DNA of 64,000 bases, from NCBI GenBank assembly GCA_950097015.1, contig CATNEN010000031.1, positions 186,001-250,000 of the forward strand, written 5' to 3'. Made by a program: the position numbers and the translations under genes. Each line of letters opens with the position of its first letter. Position 1 is the stretch's first letter. The DNA is from Macrostomum hystrix (lineage: Eukaryota; Platyhelminthes; Macrostomidae). Below are positions 1 through 10,097 of the stretch, in pieces. A model generated the notes under the pieces. It was not told where the DNA came from, did no database searches, and was given only the letters and a program-made list of their open reading frames with translations.

Positions 1-734
1 TTCTGCGTCCGACCGCCTGGGGCGCGCACCTTGACGCCCGATGCACTTCGCGCACGACTCAGAGCCACGTAGAGCTGGCCGTGCTGAAAGCAGGCCGTCG
101 TCAGGTCGACAGCGTAGGTGCTCAGCGACTGGCCCTGGCTCTTGTGGATGGTCATGGCGAAGCATGGCCGGATTGGAAACTGCAGGCGGCGGAACGTGAA
201 GGGCAGCTCAGTAGGACTCGGCTCCTGTGGGATTCGCGGAATAAACACCTGCCGCCCACGGTAGATGCCAGTGGCGACCTCCGCGAGCAGCACATTGTCC
301 CGCAGGTCTCGCAGCAGCAGCCGGGTTCCGTTGCACAGCAGCGGTGGGTCGAGGTTCCGCATCATCATGACCGGCATGCCGACCTTGAGCTCCAGCCGGT
401 GATGCGGCAGGCCGTTGGGATCAAGTCGGTTCAGCAGCTCCGGTGGAAAATTGGTAGCTGCCACATCGTCGTTCGGAATCGAATCGACTGATAGATAAGC
501 CCGACTGTCTCCAGGAAAGAGCGCCAGGCAGGCGGCGTTGGTCTCGTCTACCGTCCTGTTGAGCGGCGACAGAATGCTCCGCTCCGCGAACATCTGGTCA
601 CGGTGCGGGCTTGGCTCGAACGACGGGTAGACGTGCCGGATGAGCTGCTCAGTGGTTGTGTCATCAGGCATGAGAATCTCGCTAGGCAGGGAAACCATGC
701 CCTCTTCGTCCTCTGGCAGCTCTCCGTTGCCAAC
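1..734 (-). CDS. Helitron A exon 9: helicase C-terminal part, cut by window edge
   Basis: The frame is open from the acceptor at 735-736 to base 1. It carries a motif like KVGMPVMMMRNLDPP, then FAMTIHKSQGQS (motif VI region) and YVALSRARS, all typical of PIF1-family helicases in Helitrons. Copy B shows that only about a dozen codons and the stop are missing. The exon starts with GTT GGC in phase 0, directly after ADFLMQ of exon 8. Confidence 0.9.
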
Positions 735-927
735 CTAATGGAATTGTGGAATAAAAAAGACATTTCAAGTTCCATAGAATTATTTATTTAATAGTGTCCG
801 TAAGCATGCAGAAATGGATTAAGCAAAATATTGTAGTTATTCGGAAATTAGTTTTAGAAAGTAGATTATGAATGAAACGCATTAATTTAAAAGTTTATGC
901 AAAATAGTGAAGGAATTATTTTCTCAC

Positions 928-1315
928 CTGCATAAGAAAATCTGCGTAGCTTTTGGCATCAGAGTCGCTCTCGAGCCGCAGATTTCTTGTCAAATGGTGC
1001 TGCTGGAAATGTGGCCACAAAGCCGACTGAGTCAGGCAGGCGTCGATCGTGTTCGCCTGCGTTCCTCCGGGCACCACAGCCAGCAGCTGGCGGAAGTCGC
1101 CGGCTAGCACCAGCAGCGCTCCTCCGAACGGCTGCTCGACCCGCAGCAGATCTCGCAGAGACCGGTCCACGATCTCCAGGTCCTTGCGGTGCGTCATCGG
1201 TGCCTCGTCCCACACGATGATTCGCGCGTTCCGCAGAATCTCTGCGAGCTTGCTCCGCCTGCCGATGGAGCAGAAGGCATTGTCTTGCCGAACTGCGCAG
1301 ACGGGTATCTTGAAC
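928..1315 (-). CDS. Helitron A exon 8: helicase Walker B and motif III
   Basis: The exon begins with one base that completes ATG across the intron and continues in frame for 129 codons. Visible motifs are IIVWDEAPM (Walker B, DEA box), LAGDFRQLLAVVPGG (motif III) and LTRNLRL (motif IV). The donor is GTGAGA after ADFLMQ and the acceptor is CCGCCCAG. The preceding intron (1316-1462) also contains unrelated open frames. Confidence 0.9.
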
Positions 1316-1462
1316 CTGGGCGGAGGGGATGATGATTCGGGGGTTGAACAGCATAGTGCAATATGAATGGATTAGGAAAAGGAGGCAGATAAAATATGCA
1401 AGCAAAAGCGCCAGCAAAGCAGCAGTAATAAAACAATACTTAGATAAAGAATTGCGGCTCAC

Positions 1463-1764
1463 ATTGAATGTGCGGTCCTGCCACCGGGAAGAATGGTCGC
1501 CGCAATTCCAGATGATGCCACGGCTACAGCAATCTGGCGCTTCGCTCGAGCAGAATTAAGCAGAAGCGTCAGCAAGAATGTCTTGCCCGTGCCGCCGGGA
1601 GCATCGATAAAGTGCAGGCCGCCACCGCCGGCCTGCATGCTGGACTGAATGGCGTCGAAGATCGCTCGCTGTTCGCCAGTCAGCGTGCCGATTTGCGCCG
1701 TGACTTCTGCCTGGAGCTCAACGGCTTCTTCGTTTGTCGGCAGGCAGTCAGTCAGTTGGTGAGT
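1463..1764 (-). CDS. Helitron A exon 7: helicase Walker A
   Basis: Contains APGGTGKTFLL, the P-loop that binds ATP, followed by a motif Ia-like stretch ending at AHSM. Acceptor TTTCCCAG, donor GTGAGC. The length is 100 codons plus 2 bases, which matches the 1-base start of exon 8. Confidence 0.9.
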
Positions 1765-1923
1765 CTGGGAAAGTGAAAGGAAAGAAGTTAGTTATAGAAG
1801 ATATTTTTATATGAATTCAGCAATGAAAAGAGTAAATAAAGTAAATAATTGGAGTATTTCCAATTACATCAATAAGAAATGAAATGACAGAAATAATGCT
1901 CTCATAAGAATAAGCGCACTTGC

Positions 1924-2526
1924 CTGATCCGGCTCTGACCGTGGCTTAGGCAGGCCGTAGGCAGGCAGCTCGGATCCTCCCATGGTCTCCAGCAAGTTCT
2001 CCAGCTGCCGCAGCACCTCGGATTCGGCAGCTTCGGTGCTGTAGCCCTCGTGCAGCAGGTCGCCAGCCATCTCACTGGAGAACTCGCGCCACAGCTTCGG
2101 TGGATCGCTAGGGTCACCATGGGTTAGAATAGCCGCGAAAAGCCGGCGCAGAGCTGCTGGCAGCCGCGTCTCCGCAGCCTCGCGCATGCACAGCTGCCAG
2201 TGCTTGTCGTCTTCCAGCAGCCCTCTCGCCTGGCAAGCGGCCTTGAAGGTCGGCTGTAGGACGCCATCAACAGTGCGCAGCGCCTCGAATGACGTCGGGC
2301 CGCGCACGTTCACCAAGAGCAGGCGCAGGTAGAAACAGTCGCCCATCCGAGGGCTGACTGTGTAGATCCGGCCGATATTGCCGGTCGTCAGAACGCCAGC
2401 TGGCTGACCGGCAGTCTCTCGGCCGCGACCTGCGCGATGCCAGGTGTGCGCCCTTTTGTCCCAGGTGAAGTGCCGGGGCACCTCTTGGTAGAGCAGGCCG
2501 CGGGCGACTTCATCTTGGCGACAGAG
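1924..2526 (-). CDS. Helitron A exon 6: Rep-helicase linker
   Basis: Exactly 201 codons. It starts LCRQDEVARGLLYQEVPRHF and contains GRIYTVSPRMGDCFYLRLLL, a conserved stretch between the Rep and helicase domains of Helitron proteins. Its end appears to use a GC donor (CAG then GCAAGT). The next exon joins in phase 0. Confidence 0.88.
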
Positions 2527-2672
2527 CTGGCAAGGTGTATGAATGGGTCATGATATGAATTATTATAGTAAAAAAACGGAGTAATGTTGATTAACTCGAA
2601 GCATTCTAGAATAAGCATTGCCTACAAAGTACACAGATATAAGCAGAAGCAACAGTTGGCTGAAAGACTTGC

Positions 2673-3451
2673 ATCAAAGAAGGCGGTCAGAGTCGTGTCT
2701 TTAGGCCGAGCAGCAACAGCCTGGGCCGTCTCGCGAGTGAAAAAGACCCGCTGCTCGTCCTTCAGATGGACGGCGAGTCTTATCACAGGGGGGTATCGGC
2801 TGTGTACTTCAAAGCCCAGGATCGTATTGACCGCTTCCATTGGACCGATGTACCTGCCCAGAAGGTAGTCCTTGATCTCGTCAACCGTCTTGCCGTGCGC
2901 CGACTGACCGACAGTAGGGGCAGCAGTGCTGGCTGACACAGATGCAGCCTCTTGTCGGACTTGATAGGCAGCCATGTCGCTACCCTTGGTGATGTATTTA
3001 ACGACATACTTGATCGCCTTGACTGTCGCGCAGATCTCGACATTAAGGTGACAGCGAAACTCGCGCAGCAGCGCTGGGCAGTACGGAACCACCCAGCGGT
3101 TGTCGAAGGTGAAATTCGCCTTCTGACCGCCGCGCAGCTTGGCCATCTTTGTCACCGAAAAGCCGCCCAACTCGACAGATCTGCGGCAGTAGTGCGGGTA
3201 GCCGTCTTCTTCAATCCTAGTGGCTGCTAGGAATGCCCTCGGGTAGCGTTTGCTGCAGACCCCGTTCTCCATGCACGGCGCCGCCGGGTTGAGCTGCTGG
3301 CCACACGGACCATGCAGCAGATTCTCGGCGACCAGCTTGTGCAAGTCCGCGTCGGCGACTGGGTCCGGGATCTCGGCGCTGATGATTGAGTCGTACTGGT
3401 CCGGCTTCAGCTTGTCGGCCAGCCACAGCAGAGCGTGCACGTGGGGAAGAC
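2673..3451 (-). CDS. Helitron A exon 5: Rep nuclease (HUH, two tyrosines)
   Basis: The exon opens with GLPHVHALLWL, where HVH is the metal-binding HUH motif. It ends its catalytic part with KYVVKYITKG, which carries the two tyrosines (Y-x-x-K-Y) that attack DNA during rolling-circle replication. A cysteine/histidine region lies between them. The exon ends at TTC TTT GAT with a GCAAGT donor; a GT donor four bases further on would break the frame. Confidence 0.9.
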
Positions 3452-3582
3452 CTGTTTTATTTAATAATTTTTAGTGCGGAATCACGGATTAAATATTGAA
3501 TAACCTGTACTGTATTACACGCCAATTAGTAAATAAACTGCTTATATTTCACTTAATTATAAGAACATATCTTTGCCCCTAC

Positions 3583-4221
3583 CTCGCTTCTGGTACTCGA
3601 GGGCACAGACTCGAGCCAGCGTGTCCCCGAACAGATTCTTCAGCCTGTTGAGGAAGGCCTTCTTCTTCAGCTCGAACACCCGGGCGGTGATGTCCGGCCG
3701 ATCGACGGCAGTCTGGCCCGGAAGCAGCTCAGCCAGAATCTCGGGCCACTTGGGGTTACACGTCATCGTCAGGAACAGGTCTGGGCGGCCATAGGCGTGA
3801 ACGTATGCCATGGCATCCTGCTGACGCTCAAGACGGTAACGTGGGCCTCCGACGTAGCTGGAGGTCAGGATGATATGCTTCCCGACTTCTTCCGGGTTGC
3901 CGTCGTCCTCGTGCAGCGCGTCTCGGAGACCGCGAAGACTCTCGGACTGCAGGTCTTTCTGGTGCTGCCGAATGAAGCTGAGGCGCTCGGATTCGATCTT
4001 GGCAGCCTGGTCCACCAGGTACTGCTGGAAGAGCCGGCGACCGTACAGCAGGCTGTTGAACTGGCCTGGCCGCACCTGAATCATGAAGGCGTAGAACTTC
4101 ATGTTGGTGATGCCGCGATCCTGCTTGAGCCCAATGTGCCAGCCGTCCTCACCGAAGGGGAATAGGAGCACATACTCCAACGGATCATAGGAGCGGTGGG
4201 TCTCGTAGATATCTTGCAGGC
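3583..4221 (-). CDS. Helitron A exon 4: Helitron-like N domain
   Basis: Starts GLQDIYETHRSYDPLEYVLL and continues through the FPFGEDGWH region, GRRLFQQYLVD, SSYVGGPRY and FLTMTCNPKWPEI. These are hallmarks of the Helitron helicase-like N-terminal domain just before the HUH motif. It ends EYQKRG, and splicing over a 131-bp intron (3452-3582) restores GLPHVHALLW. Confidence 0.92.
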
Positions 4222-4398
4222 CTGCGAATGAGTAAAAATAGAATTACGAAGTACTAAGGAAATAATCAAGAATCTGGAAAAGAATTAGCTCTAGGGGAGA
4301 AAGAAATTTTGCGGCTCCTATAAATTAATTGCAGCTATTTCATAAAAGCCATAATTGCAGTAAATTAACAATGTGGCTGTCGATGCCATAGAACTCAC

Positions 4399-4972
4399 CA
4401 CCATCTCTCAGACGCAAGATCACATCCCGTCGCTGCGCCTGGATTACGCCTTCATCATCGCCAAGGTCCGTTAGGATGCCAACTTCACTGCACTCGGGCA
4501 AGTTGAAGCGCCGGACATGCTCCCCAGATGGGCGGGCATCTGAGTTGATCACGACCTTGGCGTTCTGCAGCTGCGGATCGCTGCGCAGCAAGTCGACTGC
4601 GGACTTGAAGCTGCGCACGTAGCTGTTGCAGTCGTGCAGAGTTGCCTGCAGTTCCGCCAGCAGACGGCTATTCAGCCCGGTGGCCCACTGTAGTCGAGTT
4701 TGCAGCTCCTCGTCTACAAAAAAGACCTGGCAGAACCGAGCCGGGTCCCCCGGGTTCGGCAACAGGCTGCCGATCCGATGGTGCATCTGACCATGGAGGA
4801 TGAAGCTCGGGTTCCAGCCGGGCTGCTCTCGCTGTGCGGCACCGAGAGATGTCATGTGGAGGGCGCCGTTGTACTTCCGGATGTCCTTGAGGAACTGCGA
4901 GCTGTCCGGATGCTCGCCAGTCAGCAGTCGCTTGAGGACATCGGGCGGATCACGGCGCGGCTCCAGGTGGGT
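4399..4972 (-). CDS. Helitron A exon 3: pre-Rep region
   Basis: 191 codons plus one base. It contains a region ending FILHGQMHHRIGSLLP and a C-terminal RRDVILRLRDG that joins exon 4. Copy B keeps this exon at high similarity (10098-10667). Acceptor CCGGCAG, donor GTGAGT. Confidence 0.88.
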
Positions 4973-5182
4973 CTGCCGGTGGGATTTAAAAAATTCCTCA
5001 TCTTAAACAGGTTATAAAAGTTACGGTATGGCAATCAGTAAACAATCAGTAAAAAACTAAAAAATGTAGCACTTGCATGCTCTTGCTAGGGTGGGTATTC
5101 ATGAAGTGTCTAAAGCTTCATGGCATTGATAAAGTAATCAACAAAATGATCAATAAAACTGATTAATAAAAATTGGACTCAC

Positions 5183-5300
5183 CTTGCCAGAGTGGCAGCA
5201 GATGCTGGCTGGCTCGTCATTCCAGCGTAGCGCGCCGCAGTGCGGACACTGACGGTCCATGCGGCCGAGGACATGTGGCTGGTGTGCCAATTCCAGCAGT
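5183..5300 (-). CDS. Helitron A exon 2: zinc-binding motif
   Basis: A 118-base exon encoding a CPHCGALRW...ICCHSGK pattern, a cysteine cluster common near the N terminus of Helitron proteins. Acceptor CTTCTCAG, donor GTGAGT. The first base completes an arginine codon from exon 1. Copy B has an exon of the same length. Confidence 0.87.
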
Positions 5301-5524
5301 CTGAGAAGCGAAAAACGGAAAATTTAAATGTGTATCATTTTATTAAAGATGCTGAATGTGGATATAAACTCGTTTTAAGCTAGGAGCCTTGTACATAAAG
5401 GTTGTAATGTATGGGCTAGAAAAATGTACATAAAAATAAAAATAACTAATAGTACTTATCATAGAATATGATACAGAGAAAGTATTGATGTACATTGTAA
5501 AATAATAATGACTGAAACGCCTAC

Positions 5525-6348
5525 CTGTCTCGGCGCCGGTCTGCTTGCGCATGCAGACGCAGATCGTGCTCATCAGCGGCCTCAGCCGTGCGACGCTGAC
5601 TCTGTCGCTGTCGCTGCATGTCAAGACGAAGCACGTGGACCGTCTCCGATTCACTTGCGCGGCATTCCGCTGTGTGCTGCCGGTCTAGCTCGCGGCGATT
5701 CTGGCGCTCGGCCTCGCCCTCAGCTGCGCGGTCTTCAGCTGTGCGCAGCCGGTTCTGCTCGAGGCGATGCTGGCGCTCGGCCTCGCCCTCAGCTGCGCGG
5801 TCTTCAGCTGTTCGCAGCCGGTTCTGCTCGAGGCGATGCTGGCGCTCGGCCTCGCCCTCAGCTGCGCGGTCTTCAGCTGTTCGCAGCCGGTCCTGCTCGA
5901 GGCGATGCTGGCGCTCGGCCTCGCCCTCAGCTGCGCGGTCTTCAGCTGTGCGCAGCCGGTTCTGCTCGAGGCGATGCTGGCGCTCGGCCTCGCCCTCAGC
6001 TGCGCGGTCTTCAGCTGTGCGCAGCCGGTTCTGCTCGAGGCGATGCTGGCGCTCGGCCTCGCCCTCAGCTGCGCGGTCTTCAGCTGTGCGCAGCCGGTTC
6101 TGCTCGAGGCGATGCTGGCGCTCGGCCTCGCCCTCAGCTGCGCGGTCTTCAGCTGTGCGCAGCCGGTTCTGCTCGAGGCGATGCTGGCGCTCGGCCTCGC
6201 CCTCAGCTGCGCGTCTTTCTGCATGGCAAAGCCGATTCTGCTCCAGGCGTGCTGCATGCTCCTCTGGTGTCTCGGAGTCCCTCCGCTTCTTGGCACCAGA
6301 TGCAGCGCGTGTAGAGCGGGACAAATTGCCTCGACCGCGTTTAGGCAT
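5525..6348 (-). CDS. Helitron A exon 1: repeat-rich N terminus
   Basis: The ATG is at 6348 (MPKRGRGNLSRSTRAA). The first ~35 residues are basic. They are followed by seven to eight near-perfect 23-residue repeats (RTAEDRAAEGEAERQHRLEQ...) rich in R, E, A and Q, which probably form a long charged helix or coiled coil. The exon ends RRRDR at a GTAG donor. Its role is unknown; Helitron N termini often carry R/A/E-rich runs. Frames on the opposite strand are open only because of the 69-bp periodicity. Confidence 0.88.
5695..6215. repeat. 69-bp coding tandem repeat, Helitron A exon 1
   Basis: A 69-bp unit is repeated seven to eight times with only a few base differences between units. Copy B has about four copies of the homologous unit, so the number has changed since the copies diverged. 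Confidence 0.93.
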
Positions 6349-6811
6349 TAGTACAGAGAAAATATAAAAAATAAAAATAAATTAGAAAAGTGAAAATTGA
6401 GATGCGTTTGAAACAATCCGGCCAAATGTGGATCTGTGGTAGCGAAATAAAGCGTGACTTTAAATGAAGCAATTAGCTGTCCCGTGCCTGCAGCTTTGCG
6501 CCTCTAAATCTCCACCTCTCTACACCAAGTGTACAAACTTCGCTTTGATTAGTAAAACCGCTGCCTAACCAACCAATCAGCGGAGAGTTCTCTATGGACT
6601 AAATTTTATCTTATCTTCAATGTACATACAGACAATCGATTTAGTTTATTTTTCAGGCTTGGCCGATGACTATGCACGAAAAGGTGTGAATTCTTCATTG
6701 CGTCTCTTGGGTATCCGATTTTATTTTTTTTAAAACACCCCGTGCGATCTTGCGTGAATGTACAGTCATTTCTATTCAATTCAGAGAGTTCAGACCTCAG
6801 TGTCGAAACTG
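6349..6811. other. AT-rich region upstream of Helitron A
   Basis: No ORF, RNA gene or clear repeat seen. It should hold the promoter and the 5' terminus of Helitron A, but neither can be recognised, and it does not resemble the sequence upstream of copy B. Confidence 0.5.
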
Positions 6812-8005
6812 ACTAACCAAAAACTCCTCACCCAATGATGTCTGAAAGTAGCAATGTGCGTAAACCGCCTTTTGTCCGACTAAACTGTTGAAAACAATTC
6901 AAAATTGACCAATTTTTCTTTAGCTACCATGCCCAGAATCTTCAGAATTAAAATAGACGACAACTTTCGGATAAGATTGAGGGGCTAGAAATCATATCGC
7001 GCGAACTCCATCAACTTTAAATTAAACCCCACCCGTTAAAACAGGTGAAGTCCGAGCCATTAATATTGACGACAGCCAGTTCTCCGGGCCCCGGTCAGTC
7101 AGAGGTGCGAATTTCAATAAATAAAATTCAACAGCCCGCCTTTGAGAATAGGAATGTGTGAAACTGTATTGTGGCAAATTCTCTCTCCTTAGCAATCTCG
7201 CCGAGACACTGTACACTCAGCTGAAAGCATTGCAAAAGTATAAAAACTTTATTTGCCCTTGGTATCCCCAATTTTCGGAATTCAGCAATGAAATTTATAT
7301 CTCTGGATTTAGAACTTCAAGTTCTCTCCAGCAGTACAAATTTTATCCACAAATCTTAAAAAAGCAAAATAATATTCTCAGTTGAAATTTCTGCAAAGGG
7401 CAGCCAGTTTAGTAAGCACATTCTTCTCCGCCTACACTGAGAGGCCCGCAAATTTTATCAATTGAATTTTAACCCAGCCAACTCTGCCCTGCCCATTGTA
7501 CGCACTTCAATATTGAACAAATCAGACCCCTCAATAGAAATAACTCGCGGCACCCTCTCTCCGCCAATACACAGAGGCAGTTAGAATGTGCGTACGGCAA
7601 CCTCTCCGCCCCATTTTTTTTCAAACCGACTGCCAACCCTCCACTGGAGAGAAAATACACTAAACAGATAGGCACAAAATGTTGACGCAACTCATTTAAC
7701 CGAGGCCAATTTCATCACAGCGGGAAGGACATTTGCCTACTATATACTACTTAATAGCCTTTCTGCTTTTTTGAGGATCATAGAATTTGAAATTTCAGAA
7801 TTAAAATAGCCTATAGCCTTCCTCGGAAAATTTCCCATTTTCCCATATAAGTTTCAACGCTGAGTTGCCAGTATTCTAGGAGGAGATGTCGAACTGACAC
7901 ACACACACACACACAGACACACACACAGACAAACAACACGTGAAAATTAGTATATTTACGAGCTAAACTCCTCCTCCGGAGGAGGTTGAGGGGATCAAAG
8001 TCCTT
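6812..8005 (+). repeat. Long spacer unit without a minisatellite array
   Basis: It starts TAACCAAAAACTCCTCACCC and matches, at near identity, the long spacers at 19600, 27129, 42164 and 48268. It runs through the AC-rich microsatellite (~7897-7931) and the CCTCCTCCGGAGGAGG palindrome. After GTTGAGGGGA, where other copies continue into the 15-bp array, this copy continues into unique DNA (GTTGAGGGGATCAAAGTCCT). Confidence 0.9.
7897..7931. repeat. AC/GACA microsatellite
   Basis: A CA-rich tract with interspersed GACA. The same site carries a microsatellite of variable length in every spacer of the window. Confidence 0.9.
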
Positions 8006-8289
8006 GCGCCTGAATTCCATCCGCCAAACTCTAACAATGCGAATTTCACATTTCCCCTCAGAGCCGTCGACTTGTGTAATCCTCAGAATTTCACACTTTC
8101 CTTCCATTCCTTCTCAGTGGATGAAGTTGAGGGGATCAAACTCCTAGCACTTTTGAACTATACCGTTAAACTCAAAAATGCTTGTGGAATTCTGCGACCT
8201 TTAATATTGTTTATTCCAGACACAGAACTGGCAGTTGGAGTCCTTAGCCGCTGTTGAATTGAAATAACGAAATCGAAGACATCATTTGC
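8006..8289. other. Unique stretch after the array-free spacer
   Basis: No supported gene. A 20-bp block (GTTGAGGGGATCAAA plus five bases) at 7984-8003 recurs with one mismatch at 8126-8145, so the right edge of the spacer has a second echo 142 bp downstream. Confidence 0.55.
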
Positions 8290-8452
8290 GGGTGCGCAGA
8301 ATACGAAGTCAAACAAATTCGGGATTTAAGCAAATCATTCGGGAATTAAGAGTTTATTAAAAAATTTTTTAATTCGATATACTGTTTTGTCCTTGTATTT
8401 TTGTCTGTTTGTTCCTATCGAATCGCGTCTTTTTTCTGTATTCTGCGCACCC
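8290..8452. repeat. Inverted repeat pair, possible small MITE
   Basis: GGGTGCGCAGAATAC at 8290-8304 is exactly inverted at 8438-8452, enclosing 133 bp of AT-rich DNA. It could be the ends of a 163-bp miniature element. No convincing target duplication is visible, so the class is open. Confidence 0.5.
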
Positions 8453-8945
8453 TGAGTACACTATGGGGTATATTTATTTTTAGCTCTAAATTCAGCAGAC
8501 ATGTGAAGAACAGTGAGTCATATAAAGCGGCATAATTCAATATATCTAAGAAATTCAGGCGTAGAGCTGTACATAGATTTTACAAAGAATTGATATAGTA
8601 TTTTATTCAGTCGTTAGTATTCTTGTCAACGCCTTAATTATAATTTTTACCGTGTCATTTCCCTCACTCATAATTTATGTCACCAACCCTAACAGTTTAT
8701 TCAGTTGTCAAAAAATTCTCTTTTACTTTCTCTAATAAGGAAAGAGGCTTGTCTCTCTCCTCTTTAGTTTTCGGTTCTCGGATTACATCGGATTTACATT
8801 GACGGCTAATTGCAGCCAATTGCAGTAGAGGGTCCACATTGAATTCTAGCACACTTAGCAGTTTTTTCACAGATATTCGCTCTGAATAGTTCAGTATTTT
8901 TTCAGCTAACCATGCATACATCGAACATGCAAAACATAGAGTTAA
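8453..8945. other. AT-rich region downstream of Helitron B
   Basis: It lies 3' of the copy B stop codon and should contain the Helitron 3' end. I could not fix a terminal hairpin plus CTRR. One small minus-strand ORF (8697-8921) is listed separately. Confidence 0.4.
8697..8921 (-). CDS. Hypothetical 74-residue ORF
   Basis: ATG to stop, beginning MYAWLAEKILNYSERISV. The composition looks like ordinary protein (Leu, Lys, Glu, few rare residues) and it sits just 3' of Helitron B. I do not recognise it. It might be a fragment of a captured gene, since Helitrons pick up host exons, or a chance ORF. Confidence 0.25.
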   Translation of the reverse strand: MYAWLAEKILNYSERISVKKLLSVLEFNVDPLLQLAAISRQCKSDVIREPKTKEERDKPLSLLEKVKENFLTTE

Positions 8946-9716
8946 TCAGTTATGCTTGCCGATAAGCTGCCGCAGCACAATATTCTGCGTCCGTCCGCCT
9001 GGAGCTCGAACTTTCACGCCATCGGCACTCCGCGCACGACTCAGAGCCACGTAAAGCTGGCCGTGCTGAAAGCAAGCTGTCGTCAGGTCGACAGCGTATG
9101 TGCCCAGCGACTGGCCCTGGCTCTTGTGGATGGTCATGGCGAAGCACGGCCGGATCGGGAACTGCAGGCGGCGGAAGGTGAAGGGCAGCTCGCTCGGACT
9201 CGGCTCCTGTGGGATCCGCGGGATGAATACCTGCCGGGTGCGGTAGACACCGGTGGCAACCTCCGCCAGCAGGACATTGTCATGCAGTTCGCGCAGCAGC
9301 AGCCGGGTCCCATTGCACAGCAGCGGCGGGTCCAGATTGCGCATCATCATCACCGGCATGCCGACCTTGAGCTCCAGCCGGTGCAATGGCAGGCCATTGG
9401 GATCCAGCCGGTTTAGCAGCTCCGGTGGAAAGTTGGTCGCTGCCGTATCATCATGCGGAATCGAGTCGACAGACAGGTAGACCCGACTCGCACCGGGGAA
9501 GAGCGCCAAGCAGGCGGCGTTGACCTCGTCCACGGTCCTGTTGAGTGGCGCTAGGATGCTCCGCTCCGCGAACATCAAATCACGTTCGACGTTCGGCTCA
9601 AAGGACGGGTAGACGTGCTGGATGAGCTGCTCAGTGGTTGTGTCATCGGGCAGGATGATCTCGCTAGGCAAGGACACCATGCCCTCTTCGTCCTCTAGCA
9701 GCTCTCCGTTGCCAAC
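8946..9716 (-). pseudogene. Helitron B exon 9: helicase C-terminal part
   Basis: An open frame from the acceptor at 9717-9718 to a TGA at 8946. It carries KVGMPVMMMRNLDPP, FAMTIHKSQGQS and YVALSRARS and ends RQLIGKHN. It supplies the likely C terminus missing from copy A. Confidence 0.88.
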
Positions 9717-9835
9717 CTGAGGGCAAAATGTAGTAATTCATGAGACAAAAAGCAAGTAATAAAGTACAATTTTTTGCTAAAAAAAGTACAATTCTCTGTT
9801 CATTAATCAAGGAACATGAAAGTAAAATTTCTGAC

Positions 9836-10097
9836 CTGCATAAGGAAATCCGCGTAACCCTGGGCAGCTGAGCCACCCTCGAGCCGCAGGTTTCTTGTTA
9901 GCTGGTGCTGACGGAAGTGCGGCCACAAAACCGACCGGTTCAAACAGGCCTCGATCGTATTGGCCTGCGTCCCTCCGGGCACAACAGCCAGCAGCTGGCG
10001 AAAGTCGCCAGCCAGCACCAACAGCGCCCCTCCGAAAGGCTGCTCGACGTGCAAGAGATCCCGCAGAGTCCTCTCGACGATCTCGAGGTCGAGGTCG
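9836..10097 (-). pseudogene. Helitron B partial exon 8
   Basis: Encodes LAGDFRQLLAVVPGG and LTRNLRL but begins after the Walker B region, where a deletion fuses it to exon 3. The donor is GTCAGA rather than the GTGAGA of copy A. Confidence 0.87.

Larger units (their letters stand above)
1..6348 (-). mobile_element. Helitron copy A, nearly complete Rep/helicase gene
   Basis: Seen: nine exons on the minus strand (6348-5525, 5300-5183, 4972-4399, 4221-3583, 3451-2673, 2526-1924, 1764-1463, 1315-928, 734-1) join in phase without a stop and give about 1,653 codons before the window edge. Order: repeat-rich basic N terminus, CPHC zinc motif, Helitron-like N domain, HUH/two-tyrosine Rep nuclease, then a PIF1-type helicase. 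Known: this layout defines Helitron RepHel proteins, which nick, unwind and roll-circle copy DNA. I see no attached endonuclease or OTU domain, so it resembles a canonical Helitron rather than a Helentron. The element ends (5' TC, 3' hairpin plus CTRR) were not identified; the 3' end lies outside the window. No disabling change was found in the visible exons, so it may be young or recently active (inference). Confidence 0.93.

Noticed and set aside
5508-6367. Long plus-strand frames over Helitron exon 1
   Set aside because: Shadows of the 69-bp coding repeat; the minus-strand frame alone matches Helitron proteins and the splice phases.
8072-8257. 61-codon ORF after the array-free spacer
   Set aside because: Short, no recognisable domain, and no support for a gene there.
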